Shown here: positions 46,815-54,011 of the stretch, piece by piece | How positions within the stretch are numbered: the first letter of the stretch is position 1 | Layout of the letters: each line of letters begins with the position of its first letter | Assembly (NCBI RefSeq): GCF_000814005.1 | Contig: NZ_JWLK01000001.1 | Span: 62,001-126,000, forward strand | Reading direction: 5' to 3' | DNA length: 64,000 nt | DNA from: Ruegeria sp. ANG-S4 | Lineage (GTDB): Bacteria; Pseudomonadota; Alphaproteobacteria; Rhodobacterales; Rhodobacteraceae | The notes under the pieces: model-generated | What the model saw: the letters and a program-made list of their open reading frames with translations, nothing else | Told to the model about the DNA's origin: nothing | Database searches by the model: none | Made by a program: the position numbers and the translations under genes

Positions 46815-47865
46815 CAGACTTCTCCCGGGAACAATAACAGTGCGCAAAGAGCACTTGAGACCTATCGGCTGTCCGAACGATGTCACCAACGTGGCCACAC
46901 TCTTCACACGTCACACCGCATCGAAATTCCATCCAGTCAGCGTACTCCTGAATGAGATCGTGGTATCGACTGAAACCGATGGAAATCTTGCCATCCTGGC
47001 CTTTCTCAATATCCGAGATCTGAATAGTTCCAGGGTCCAGTGCCCTGAAATCCTGACTGAAGGAAAGCTTGTGGAGTGCTTGCGAAATCATGACGAGCCA
47101 GCCCTTTCCGACAGCAGGAACAAGAGATGCGCAATCCGGAGAAACGAGGTCTGGATAGTTTTCCACAATGTCCAGTCTCAGGCCGTCGGGCCAGGATTCT
47201 TCGGCGCCCTCAAATCGCCGCCGCAGAGCATCATTGTAGCACCAGCTGCAAAGCGTCGTCACAAACCCAAGGATGCTCTGGCGTTGGGCAGAATTAGAAC
47301 AACCTTCACAGGTTTGCTCAATCTGATCGACACGCCATTGAATCTCTTCACTCGTAGCCTGGTTGCAGCCCGGGCCCTCATAGACGCGCAAGCCTCCCCA
47401 TTTCTGTTTGATCTGAACGATGGACGGGCGTTCATCACCAAACAGGTCGGGCTGCTCGTCGATCAACCTCTTCACTTTCTCAAGTGCAAGCGTAAGCTGC
47501 TTCGCCCACCCGGCACGATGCTCACCAAGCTGCTTGAAGACGCTTCCATGAATATCGTTCCAGTCGACAACGCTGCTCATCACTGACCTCCGGGCGCGCG
47601 CCTCTTCGAGATCGTTTGAAACCTCCGCCATAGCAGTCATCATGGGGTCGACCACTTCGCGGTCATCACACTCGACATGCAGACCCTCGGTCGACCATGT
47701 GACATTAGAGACATGCGGAGCTGGGTAGTTGTACGCCATCACCAAACGCATCTCTTCGGCGTACCAGGCGTCAAATGAGCGGAGATCATCTGGAGCTCCA
47801 TGGTCCTCGATCACACCTCGAACCTTTTCCCGGAATTCCTCCCAGCTCTTTTCGACATCATCCAT
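46804..47865 (-). CDS. Large zinc-ribbon protein of unknown function
   Basis: The 353-residue product is not named but its central part (about 98-215) is paralogous to the 168-residue protein at the head of the operon: GWAKQLTLALEKVKRLIDE, IVQIKQKWGGLRVYEG, TCEGCSNSAQR and TLCSWCYNDALRRR. It has two cysteine-pair zinc sites there and a further pair at the C-terminus (CGVTCEECGHVGDIVRT). The N-terminal 95 residues (SWEEFREKVRGVIEDHGAPDD) and region 220-330 are unique. I recall the QIKEKFGxLRxY plus CxxC pattern from many phage- or island-encoded proteins, without a known role. Confidence 0.75.
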   Translation of the reverse strand: MDDVEKSWEEFREKVRGVIEDHGAPDDLRSFDAWYAEEMRLVMAYNYPAPHVSNVTWSTEGLHVECDDREVVDPMMTAMAEVSNDLEEARARRSVMSSVVDWNDIHGSVFKQLGEHRAGWAKQLTLALEKVKRLIDEQPDLFGDERPSIVQIKQKWGGLRVYEGPGCNQATSEEIQWRVDQIEQTCEGCSNSAQRQSILGFVTTLCSWCYNDALRRRFEGAEESWPDGLRLDIVENYPDLVSPDCASLVPAVGKGWLVMISQALHKLSFSQDFRALDPGTIQISDIEKGQDGKISIGFSRYHDLIQEYADWMEFRCGVTCEECGHVGDIVRTADRSQVLFAHCYCSREKSDGR

Positions 47866-47868
47866 CAG

Positions 47869-48048
47869 TCACATTCTCCAGAACTTGGTCTTGATGAGAT
47901 GGAAGACCCCTGCCGAGATCTGACAAAGGGCAATCGGCGGGACATGACCGGTGGCCAGCGAGCCCGTATTCATGGGCTTCCGGGCGTAGTCCTCATCATC
48001 GTAGTCTTCCATAATCTTATTAAAGATCACTTGTTGTTCGGCGGTCAT
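47869..48048 (-). CDS. 59-residue protein in the zinc-ribbon operon
   Basis: ATG 48048 gives MTAEQQVIFNKIMEDYDDEDYARKP, then a small hydrophobic end (VPPIALCQISAGVFHLIKTKFWRM). It shares one base with the stop of the first cistron and lies 3 bases before the 353-residue gene. Such tight packing supports its being real. No family is recognised. Confidence 0.55.
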   Translation of the reverse strand: MTAEQQVIFNKIMEDYDDEDYARKPMNTGSLATGHVPPIALCQISAGVFHLIKTKFWRM

Positions 48049-48554
48049 CACCAGTCCTTCTTCACGCACGCGGGGCACCGATTACGGTCATCCGTTCGGT
48101 CAATCTGGCCGTAGTATCCGCAGACACCGCACGTCATTTGATCTCGGACAGGCTTCTTCCGAACGCCAAAAAGCCTCTTCCTTTTAGGGTGGCGCTTGCT
48201 CGCGACGTCATGCGCGCACCAGCAACAAAGTGTCGTGTACCAGCCGTCCAGAAGTTGGGTCTCGGCAGCGTTTGAGCATCGCTCACAAGTACGGTTTGCT
48301 CGTGCAATTGTGGCGGTGATCATCGACTGGATGTGTCGATCATCACACCTGTGGTAGATGCGGAGTTTTCCCAGCTTCTCCTTGATCTGGACGACAAAGG
48401 GGTAGGTGGCACGCTTCTGATCGCAGTATTCCTTAACCTCTGTGAAGAGCTTTGTGGTCAAGCCGGACCAGCCTTCGGGTGTGCGTCCGAGGCTCTTCTC
48501 GACCGATTGCTTGATGTCGTCGAAATCAATTGCGTTCGAAACGTCGTCCGCCAT
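48048..48554 (-). CDS. Small zinc-ribbon protein, first gene of the unknown operon
   Basis: The 168-residue product has GWSGLTTKLFTEVKEYCDQK, FVVQIKEKLGKLRIYHRC, a zinc pair CERCSNAAE...LCCWC, a basic linker (ASKRHPKRKRLFGVRKK) and a second four-cysteine site CGVCGYYGQ...CPAC. It is a paralogue of the centre of the 353-residue protein. AGGAGG lies 8 bases before ATG 48554, whereas the longer frame to 48656 runs through the tRNA-like gene. It heads an operon of seven genes with overlapping or nearly overlapping ends. Confidence 0.8.
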   Translation of the reverse strand: MADDVSNAIDFDDIKQSVEKSLGRTPEGWSGLTTKLFTEVKEYCDQKRATYPFVVQIKEKLGKLRIYHRCDDRHIQSMITATIARANRTCERCSNAAETQLLDGWYTTLCCWCAHDVASKRHPKRKRLFGVRKKPVRDQMTCGVCGYYGQIDRTDDRNRCPACVKKDW

Positions 48555-48573
48555 GTCGGACACCTCCTGAAGA

Positions 48574-48667
48574 TGGTAGGAGGCGTCGGAATCGAACCGA
48601 CTCGTGCACTCTAATCTGGAGCAATTACAAGGATATAAGCCTCGCCCGCATACCAATGCTGCCTCCC
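48574..48667 (-). tRNA. tRNA-like gene, anticodon loop reads TAT
   Basis: On the minus strand: acceptor GGGAGGC pairs with GCCTCCT, T-arm GTCGG-TTCGATT-CCGAC, and an encoded A-CCA end (48574-48577). An anticodon-like arm CGAGG-CTTATAT-CCTTG has U33 and would read TAT (Ile, codon ATA). The D-arm is short (GCA-TTGGTA-TGC) and about 26 bases separate anticodon and T arms, which is class II size and odd for Ile. It could be a phage-type or decayed tRNA, or an attachment site. It ends 20 bases before the first operon gene. Confidence 0.5.
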
Positions 48668-48703
48668 ACGGATTTCGCGTGGGTTATCGACCTCAGGTCG
48701 ATA
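48665..48703. promoter_or_regulatory. Palindromes just upstream of the tRNA-like gene
   Basis: TATCGACCT-C-AGGTCGATA (48685-48703) is a perfect 9-bp-arm palindrome, and CCCACG-GATTTCG-CGTGGG (48665-48683) overlaps the 5' end of the tRNA-like gene. They could be an operator for the operon, an integrase or recombinase core, or leader RNA structure. Confidence 0.5.
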
Positions 48704-49223
48704 TTCGATGGCAGTGGATGCGTGTATACGTCATGACCAGAAGCTGAACCAGTTAGGGCCACCGTGTCAAGTCGGAGTGCGCGGCAGCCCGAGATGCACC
48801 GCGTAGTTCTGGGAACCTTCTAGCATAACGTGTGCCCAAATGACTGAAGCAACATATTTGGAGGGTTGGTCAACATGCTGTAGGCCTCACATAGTGAAGC
48901 GATTCGACACTCAATGTTCAGGGTTCGAACTTAGAAACTACGCTGAAGATGAAACTACGACAGATCAAATCTCGCGAAAGTGACCGAGTCTCTCGGGCTA
49001 GCTCAAACACTGCGGCTGGGCTGTATCCGACTGCCTGACGCTGGTCCAATACAGGATTCCATTCAGCTGCCATGGGTTGATGGTTCGCATCAACCCCTCC
49101 ACGGTCTCCGGGTTTAGCGTTCTGTTTCGACTGCCATGTTTACGGCGAGACCCACCAGCCGAATGCATCTGCCGGTATGAAGAAACGATACGGCGAACGA
49201 GCTATCGTTACGCTTTGACCAAA
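48704..49223. other. Intergenic region without a recognised gene
   Basis: About 520 bp between the tRNA-like gene and mgsA. A minus-strand frame ending near 49000 (including TLNPETVEGLMRTINPWQLN) looks like a possible coding remnant of about 55-68 codons, but has no recognisable family or good start. No terminator-grade hairpin was seen. Confidence 0.4.
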
Positions 49224-49616
49224 CTAAGCCTCGCTTAATACTTTCGACGCAGTCGCTTCATTGATAGCCAGAACAGTGTTGTACAGCGTAGCTAGCCGAA
49301 GAAGTGATTTTACGTCGACGTCGTGTGGCAACGCCGATAGTGGATCAATGAAAAAGATCAGTGCGTCGAGCTTCCCTTCGGCAATCATAGCGCCGATTTG
49401 AGCGTCGCCTCCCAACGGGCCACTTTTGAGACTCTTGATAGGCACGCCAACTTCATCCGCAATTCGCCCGCCGGTTGTGCCAGTCCCAAAAAGCTCCATT
49501 TTGCTCAGTGCGGTTTTGTGGGATTTGGCCCATTCGACCATTGTGTCTTTCATCTGATCATGCGCCACAAGCGCGACTCGTTTGCGGCCGTTTAGGACGT
49601 CGCTCCCATTGCTCAT
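49224..49616 (-). CDS. mgsA: Methylglyoxal synthase
   Basis: Converts dihydroxyacetone phosphate to methylglyoxal and phosphate. The 130-residue product has KRVALVAHDQMKDTMVEW, ELFGTGTTGGRIAD, SGPLGGDAQIGAMI with the catalytic Asp, and FFIDPLSALPHDVDVKSLLRLATLYN with the conserved His and Asp. The start at 49616 has AGGA upstream and lies inside the last 4 bases of the GntR gene, so the two are coupled. Its placement beside a pathway that yields dihydroxyacetone phosphate is striking; it may act as an overflow or phosphate-release valve. Confidence 0.94.
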   Translation of the reverse strand: MSNGSDVLNGRKRVALVAHDQMKDTMVEWAKSHKTALSKMELFGTGTTGGRIADEVGVPIKSLKSGPLGGDAQIGAMIAEGKLDALIFFIDPLSALPHDVDVKSLLRLATLYNTVLAINEATASKVLSEA

Positions 49617-50533
49617 GGTGCTTTCCTCGGTGTTGAAGTGTCCGTAGCCCAACTCCATGCCAGCGGAGACTTACGCTTAAGTGCGCCACTCAAATGCTGT
49701 CGCATTCTGTAGGAGGCATCCACGGTATTGCCGGATTCCAGGAGTGTAAGGATCTCAAGATGCTCAGTACATTGCTCTATCAATCGTTGATGGTTCACCT
49801 CGGCTCGGTACTCCATGAGGCGTCGCATTCTATTCACGCGTTGGAGTGCCATGAGAAAGAACGGGTTTCCGGACAACTTGATGAGCTCCTCATGGAACAA
49901 AGCCCCACTTTCTAGCAGCGCTTCTCCATTCACGGCGTCCATATCCATATCAAGCATTCCCTGCTGAATACGCCGCTGTTCATCCAGGACTTTGTGATCG
50001 AGTTCAAACGAGGGCTCCAGCATGGCGGCTGGCTCTATCGCCATTCTAAACCGGTAAATCTCATCAAATGCCTCGGGTGTTTTTGCAACCGGAAGAAATC
50101 GCCAGCCGTAGCCTTCTTTGCGCTCAGCCCAACCCTCTCGAGAAGCGCGGATCAACAGTTCTCCGACCTTAGCTTTAGTCCAGCCGTATTTCTGCTTTAA
50201 GAACTGCTCAGTAACTTCTTCCGGAATTTCATTTGTTAGCCAATCGTTTGCAAGCAGTTGGTATTCGTCTAGCTCGCTCGGGTCGACAGTATCCAGGTTT
50301 TCTTTAATGGCTGGAGGCAACTTGTCGGCCACAAAGTACCCGCGGTTTTCCAGGCGGATGAGAACATCTTTTTCCTCTAAGGATATCAGCGCCTCGCGCA
50401 CTGGGGTTCTGGATACGCCATACCTGTCGGCGACTTGCTGAGCGCTAATATGCTGGCCACCTTCAAGTGAACCCGCAACGATATCATGCAAGAGACGATT
50501 TGATATCTTCTTTGACAATTCGCTGGCTCGCAT
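49613..50533 (-). CDS. GntR family regulator with FCD domain and an extra central segment
   Basis: The 306-residue product has an N-terminal GntR winged helix (about 1-70: LEGGQHISAQQVADRYGVSRTPVREALISLEEKDVLIRL) and a C-terminal FCD-type all-helical ligand domain (about 155-290: IYRFRMAIEPAAMLEP, ALFHEELIKLSGNPFFLMAL, CTEHLEILTLLESGN). Between them, about 85-150, lies a segment that itself looks like a second winged helix (EQFLKQKYGWTKAKVGELLI then RASREGWAERKEGYGWRFLP). It is divergent from the tctC operon and probably controls it. Confidence 0.9.
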   Translation of the reverse strand: MRASELSKKISNRLLHDIVAGSLEGGQHISAQQVADRYGVSRTPVREALISLEEKDVLIRLENRGYFVADKLPPAIKENLDTVDPSELDEYQLLANDWLTNEIPEEVTEQFLKQKYGWTKAKVGELLIRASREGWAERKEGYGWRFLPVAKTPEAFDEIYRFRMAIEPAAMLEPSFELDHKVLDEQRRIQQGMLDMDMDAVNGEALLESGALFHEELIKLSGNPFFLMALQRVNRMRRLMEYRAEVNHQRLIEQCTEHLEILTLLESGNTVDASYRMRQHLSGALKRKSPLAWSWATDTSTPRKAP

Positions 50534-50691
50534 CGGTATGCCTGACTCCTCTTGCCGCTCTCACCTACGTAGATTGCATCTGACGGCCAGCATACAACCA
50601 AATTTTAGGTTTTCTATACGTAAAAAGCCAAAGATGGGTGGATTTTACACTGCTGAGACGATGATGTTCGCGTAAATTGGATTGGTTTTTT

Positions 50692-50866
50692 GGCTATTTC
50701 AGTGAAGTTCTTTCATTTCAGGTGAGTGTCAATTCTTCGAAAACACATAAAAAAACAAATATTTGTAAGGTCTGGGGAAATAGCCGTTCGATCATTTTGG
50801 TTTTTGCGATTAAAAAAAGCAAAATAAGATTGGCTTTTAGCGCGTCAATATGCAATCAAAATAGCC
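50692..50866. promoter_or_regulatory. Three AAATAGCC/GGCTATTT motifs in the tctC promoter region
   Basis: GGCTATTT at 50692-50699 and AAATAGCC at 50778-50785 and 50859-50866, all within the AT-rich 383-bp gap between gntR and tctC. Three copies of one octamer in 175 bp is far above chance. They are candidate operators of the GntR protein; a related AAAAAGCC is near 50623. Confidence 0.5.
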
Positions 50867-50916
50867 AGTGCGGGATTCGCGCTGAAAAACACTTGGAAAA
50901 CTGGGGAGGATTACCC

Positions 50917-51903
50917 GTGTTCATGAAATTTACTCGCATCGGCGCCATTGCTGCTGCGGCAGCCGTTGCCGGCGTGACTGGCGCGTCCGCCGAATTCAAA
51001 GCTGAAAGCCCGCAATGCATTGCGCCCTCAAATCCCGGTGGTGGATGGGACTTCATCTGTCGCACAACGGCAAAGTATCTTTTCGATCTCGGGATTATCG
51101 AAGACTCGATGCAGGTTACCAATATGAGTGGTGGCGGCGGCGGAGTTGCGTTCGCGCATGTCACGAAAGAGCGCAACGAAGACAACAACCTTATCGTTGC
51201 GGCTTCTATGAGTACCAGCGCTCGAATTGCGCAGGGCATTTACGAAGGCGCCCAACAAGATGACGTGCACTTTCTTGCCACTTTCGGAGCTGAATATGGA
51301 GCCATCGCTGTTCCCGCAGACTCCAAGTACACCTCTCTGTCTCAGATGATGGAGGACATTGTCGCTGATCCAAAATCAGTTGGGATCGCGGGTGGTTCGT
51401 CTGTGGGCAGTTTTGACCACATCAAGCCTATGTTGGTCGCCCGCGAAGCTGGCCTCGAAGATGTTACCCAGATGAAATATGTATCGTTCGATGGTGGCGG
51501 TGAAGCCATGACCGGCCTGCTTTCTGGTTCGGTCGAGGCGCTGTCTGGAGATTTCTCCGAGATGCTGGGCTTCCTGGAGTCGGGTGATATCCGGGTAATC
51601 TCGATCCTGGCTCCTGAGCGTCTGAAGAATTATCCGGATATTCCTACTGCAAAGGAGGAAGGCTTCGACGTCGTTGGCGCGAACTGGCGCGGCCTTTACA
51701 TGCCGGCTGGTGCAACTGACGAAGCTAAAGAGTTCTGGAAGAACGCGATCATTACGCTGACCGAGGATCCTGGCTTTCAGGCAGAGCTCGAAGCAGCTGC
51801 TATTGAGCCGTTCAACAACTTTGGCGACGACATGTACACCTTTGTTGAGGGCAGTATTGCGGACGTGACCAAGCTCTCGAAAGAGATCGGTATCATCCAA
51901 TAA
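50917..51903 (+). CDS. Tripartite tricarboxylate transporter binding protein (TctC family)
   Basis: Periplasmic receptor of a TTT carrier. The 328-residue product has a signal peptide (AAAAAVAGVTGASA, cleaved about ASA-EF) and the TctC fold: ECIAPSNPGGGWDFICR-like nucleotide-loop start (PQCIAPSNPGGGWDF), GGGGGVAFAHV, SSVGSFDHIKPMLVA and WRGLYMPAGATDEAKEFW. GTG 50917 has GGGGAGG with 6-base spacing; ATG 50923 is the alternative. The ligand is expected to be a hydroxy- or dicarboxylate; the downstream acid-sugar genes suggest a C4 compound. Confidence 0.92.
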   Translation: MFMKFTRIGAIAAAAAVAGVTGASAEFKAESPQCIAPSNPGGGWDFICRTTAKYLFDLGIIEDSMQVTNMSGGGGGVAFAHVTKERNEDNNLIVAASMSTSARIAQGIYEGAQQDDVHFLATFGAEYGAIAVPADSKYTSLSQMMEDIVADPKSVGIAGGSSVGSFDHIKPMLVAREAGLEDVTQMKYVSFDGGGEAMTGLLSGSVEALSGDFSEMLGFLESGDIRVISILAPERLKNYPDIPTAKEEGFDVVGANWRGLYMPAGATDEAKEFWKNAIITLTEDPGFQAELEAAAIEPFNNFGDDMYTFVEGSIADVTKLSKEIGIIQ

Positions 51904-51912
51904 ATGTCATGC

Positions 51913-51942
51913 GTGCCCAACCGGTCGCATCTGGTTGGGCAC
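51913..51942 (+). promoter_or_regulatory. Hairpin between tctC and tctB
   Basis: GTGCCCAACC (51913-51922) and GGTTGGGCAC (51933-51942) with a 10-base loop, just after tctC. There is no T-run. It fits a stability or partial-attenuation hairpin that keeps binding-protein mRNA more abundant than the membrane-protein mRNA. Confidence 0.65.
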
Positions 51943-51975
51943 CTAAAATAAATTCTGGAAATCTGGGAGGAAACT

Positions 51976-52407
51976 ATGAGTGACCGCATCTTCGGCGGTT
52001 TCGGGCTGGCCCTTGCGATATTCTATATTTGGGCCGCATCGATCATCAAAGACAGTTTCATGGTCGATGTCGTGGGTCCGCGCGCCTTTCCTTACATCGT
52101 GGGCACCGTGTTAGGCCTTACGTCGCTCTACTTCATAATCCGCCCGGATGAAGAGCCAAAATGGCCGGGGTTGCGCGACTTTGCCGAGATATTGTTCGCC
52201 ACTGCTGTGATGTTTCTGTACGCATGGTCTCTTTCCGAGATTGGGTTTGTTATCGCGACAACCTTTGCAACTGCCTACCTAACCTGGCGACTGGGAACCA
52301 CTCCGCTTTGGTCGCTCGTCGTAGGCCTCCTGACAGCCATCGGTATCTACGTCGTTTTTCACCTAATCCTAGGCCTTGCTTTGGCCGAAGGACCATTGGG
52401 GTTCTGA
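51976..52407 (+). CDS. TTT transporter small membrane subunit (TctB family)
   Basis: The 143-residue product has four hydrophobic helices (GFGLALAIFYIWAASI, FPYIVGTVLGLTSLYFI, ILFATAVMFLYAWSL, FVIATTFATAYLTW and LVVGLLTAIGIYVVFHLIL) and the conserved GPRAFPYIVG motif typical of TctB. GGGAGG precedes the ATG. It lies between tctC and tctA as in canonical TTT operons. Confidence 0.9.
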   Translation: MSDRIFGGFGLALAIFYIWAASIIKDSFMVDVVGPRAFPYIVGTVLGLTSLYFIIRPDEEPKWPGLRDFAEILFATAVMFLYAWSLSEIGFVIATTFATAYLTWRLGTTPLWSLVVGLLTAIGIYVVFHLILGLALAEGPLGF

Positions 52408-52416
52408 GGGGTCGCT

Positions 52417-53961
52417 ATGGAAACGCTTGCACTTCTTGTTGATGGATTCTCGGTTGCGTTGTCACCGCAAAATCTGTTCCTTGCTGTCGTTGGATGCTTC
52501 CTCGGCACTTTGATGGGAGCATTGCCTGGCTTGGGCCCGGCAAATGGGGTTGCTATCCTTATTCCGATTGCCTTCTCGCTCGGGCTTGGGCCCATCCCAT
52601 CTCTCATCCTTCTTACAAGTGTCTACTACGGCGCCATGTACGGAGGCCGAATTAGTTCGATCTTGCTAAACATCCCGGGCGATGAACCCGCGATGATGAC
52701 GTGCCTCGATGGATATCCGATGGCAAAGAACGGTCAGGCCGGCGAAGCCCTGTCTTTAGGTGGCATCGCATCTTTCTTTGGGGCGTTTGTCGCTACAATT
52801 GGCCTGGTGATTTTGGCACCGCAGTTGGTCAAAATCGCGCTGCTTTTCGGACCAGCAGAGTACTTTGTCCTCTTTACAGTCGCATTTGCGACACTGGGTG
52901 GTGTGTCCTCTACGAACCAAGCCAAATCTGCTTTCGCAGCTGCACTAGGGCTGGGTATCGCGATGATTGGCAGTGATAGTCAAACAGGGTCGCAGCGCTT
53001 CACCTTTGGTGAAATCCACCTCTTCGATGGCATCGACTTCTTGATCGCTATCGTTGGCTTGTTCGCCTTGAGTGAAGTGTTGATTTTTCTCGAACATCAT
53101 CGTGGCGGTGCCGTTGGATCAGCTGGCGCGACGAAAGTTGGGCGCATCTTGCCAGACTTCGGCATGATCAAGCGCTGCTTGCCTTCAATCGCTCGCGGCA
53201 CTGGTCTTGGTTTCTTCTCAGGCGTCTTGCCAGGTGCCGGCGCATCGTTGGGGTCATTTCTTGCGTACTCACTGGAGAAACAAAGCGTCGACCGAGATGG
53301 GAAATCCTTTGGAAAGGGCGATCCACGCGGTGTTGCGGCTCCGGAGGCAGGCAATAATGCGGCCGCTGGAGGCGCGTTGGTGCCGATGCTTTCGTTGGGC
53401 GTACCGGGCTCGGGGACGACCGCCGTTCTGCTGGCTGTTTTGCTGCAACTTAACATTACCCCGGGACCACTGCTCTTCACAAAGAATCCGGACGTGGTTT
53501 GGGGGCTGATCGCAGCCTTGTTCATCGGCAACATCATTCTGCTTTTGATGAACGTTCCGTTGGTCGGGTTGTTCACGCGCGTGTTGCTGGTGCCGACGCG
53601 CATTCTGATGCCTGTCGTCGCCATGATCTCGTTCGTTGGGATTTACTCGATAACGGGCTCCACCTTCGATGTAATGCTCATGGTTGGTTTCGGCTTTGCA
53701 GGCTGGCTTCTACGCAAGCTCGACGTGCCGCTGGTGCCAGTCATCTTGGGCATCCTTCTTGGCAACCAGATGGAAGTGAACCTTCGCCGCGCAATGACGA
53801 TTTCGGACGGGGATTGGTTGGCGCTGGTGGGAAGCCCCCTCGCAATAATCCTCTGGCTTATCGCAATCGCTGGATTCGTATTGCCCATGTTTGTTGGCCG
53901 TCGGGTTAAGGACCGCATGGATGCGCAGCGCCATGACGAAGAGGCATCGGTGGGGGATTAA
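52417..53961 (+). CDS. TTT transporter large membrane subunit (TctA family)
   Basis: Twelve-helix permease of the tripartite tricarboxylate transporter. The 514-residue product has the TctA signatures GTLMGALPGLGPANGVAILIP and GVLPGAGASLGSFLAYSLEK (the twin GxxPG motifs), GVAAPEAGNNAAAGGALVPML, and VPLVPVILGILLGNQMEVNLRRAM. It is encoded 9 bases after tctB. Together the three subunits import a carboxylate at the expense of an ion gradient. Confidence 0.96.
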   Translation: METLALLVDGFSVALSPQNLFLAVVGCFLGTLMGALPGLGPANGVAILIPIAFSLGLGPIPSLILLTSVYYGAMYGGRISSILLNIPGDEPAMMTCLDGYPMAKNGQAGEALSLGGIASFFGAFVATIGLVILAPQLVKIALLFGPAEYFVLFTVAFATLGGVSSTNQAKSAFAAALGLGIAMIGSDSQTGSQRFTFGEIHLFDGIDFLIAIVGLFALSEVLIFLEHHRGGAVGSAGATKVGRILPDFGMIKRCLPSIARGTGLGFFSGVLPGAGASLGSFLAYSLEKQSVDRDGKSFGKGDPRGVAAPEAGNNAAAGGALVPMLSLGVPGSGTTAVLLAVLLQLNITPGPLLFTKNPDVVWGLIAALFIGNIILLLMNVPLVGLFTRVLLVPTRILMPVVAMISFVGIYSITGSTFDVMLMVGFGFAGWLLRKLDVPLVPVILGILLGNQMEVNLRRAMTISDGDWLALVGSPLAIILWLIAIAGFVLPMFVGRRVKDRMDAQRHDEEASVGD

Positions 53962-54011
53962 ACCCACCGGATTTCAAGAATGACTGGCTTCGGCCAACAA
54001 GGAGACAGAAG

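Noticed and set aside
48333..48614. Plus-strand frame ending in GGVGIEPTRAL
   Set aside because: The ending is the well-known mistranslation of a reversed tRNA 3' end; it supports the tRNA-like call instead.
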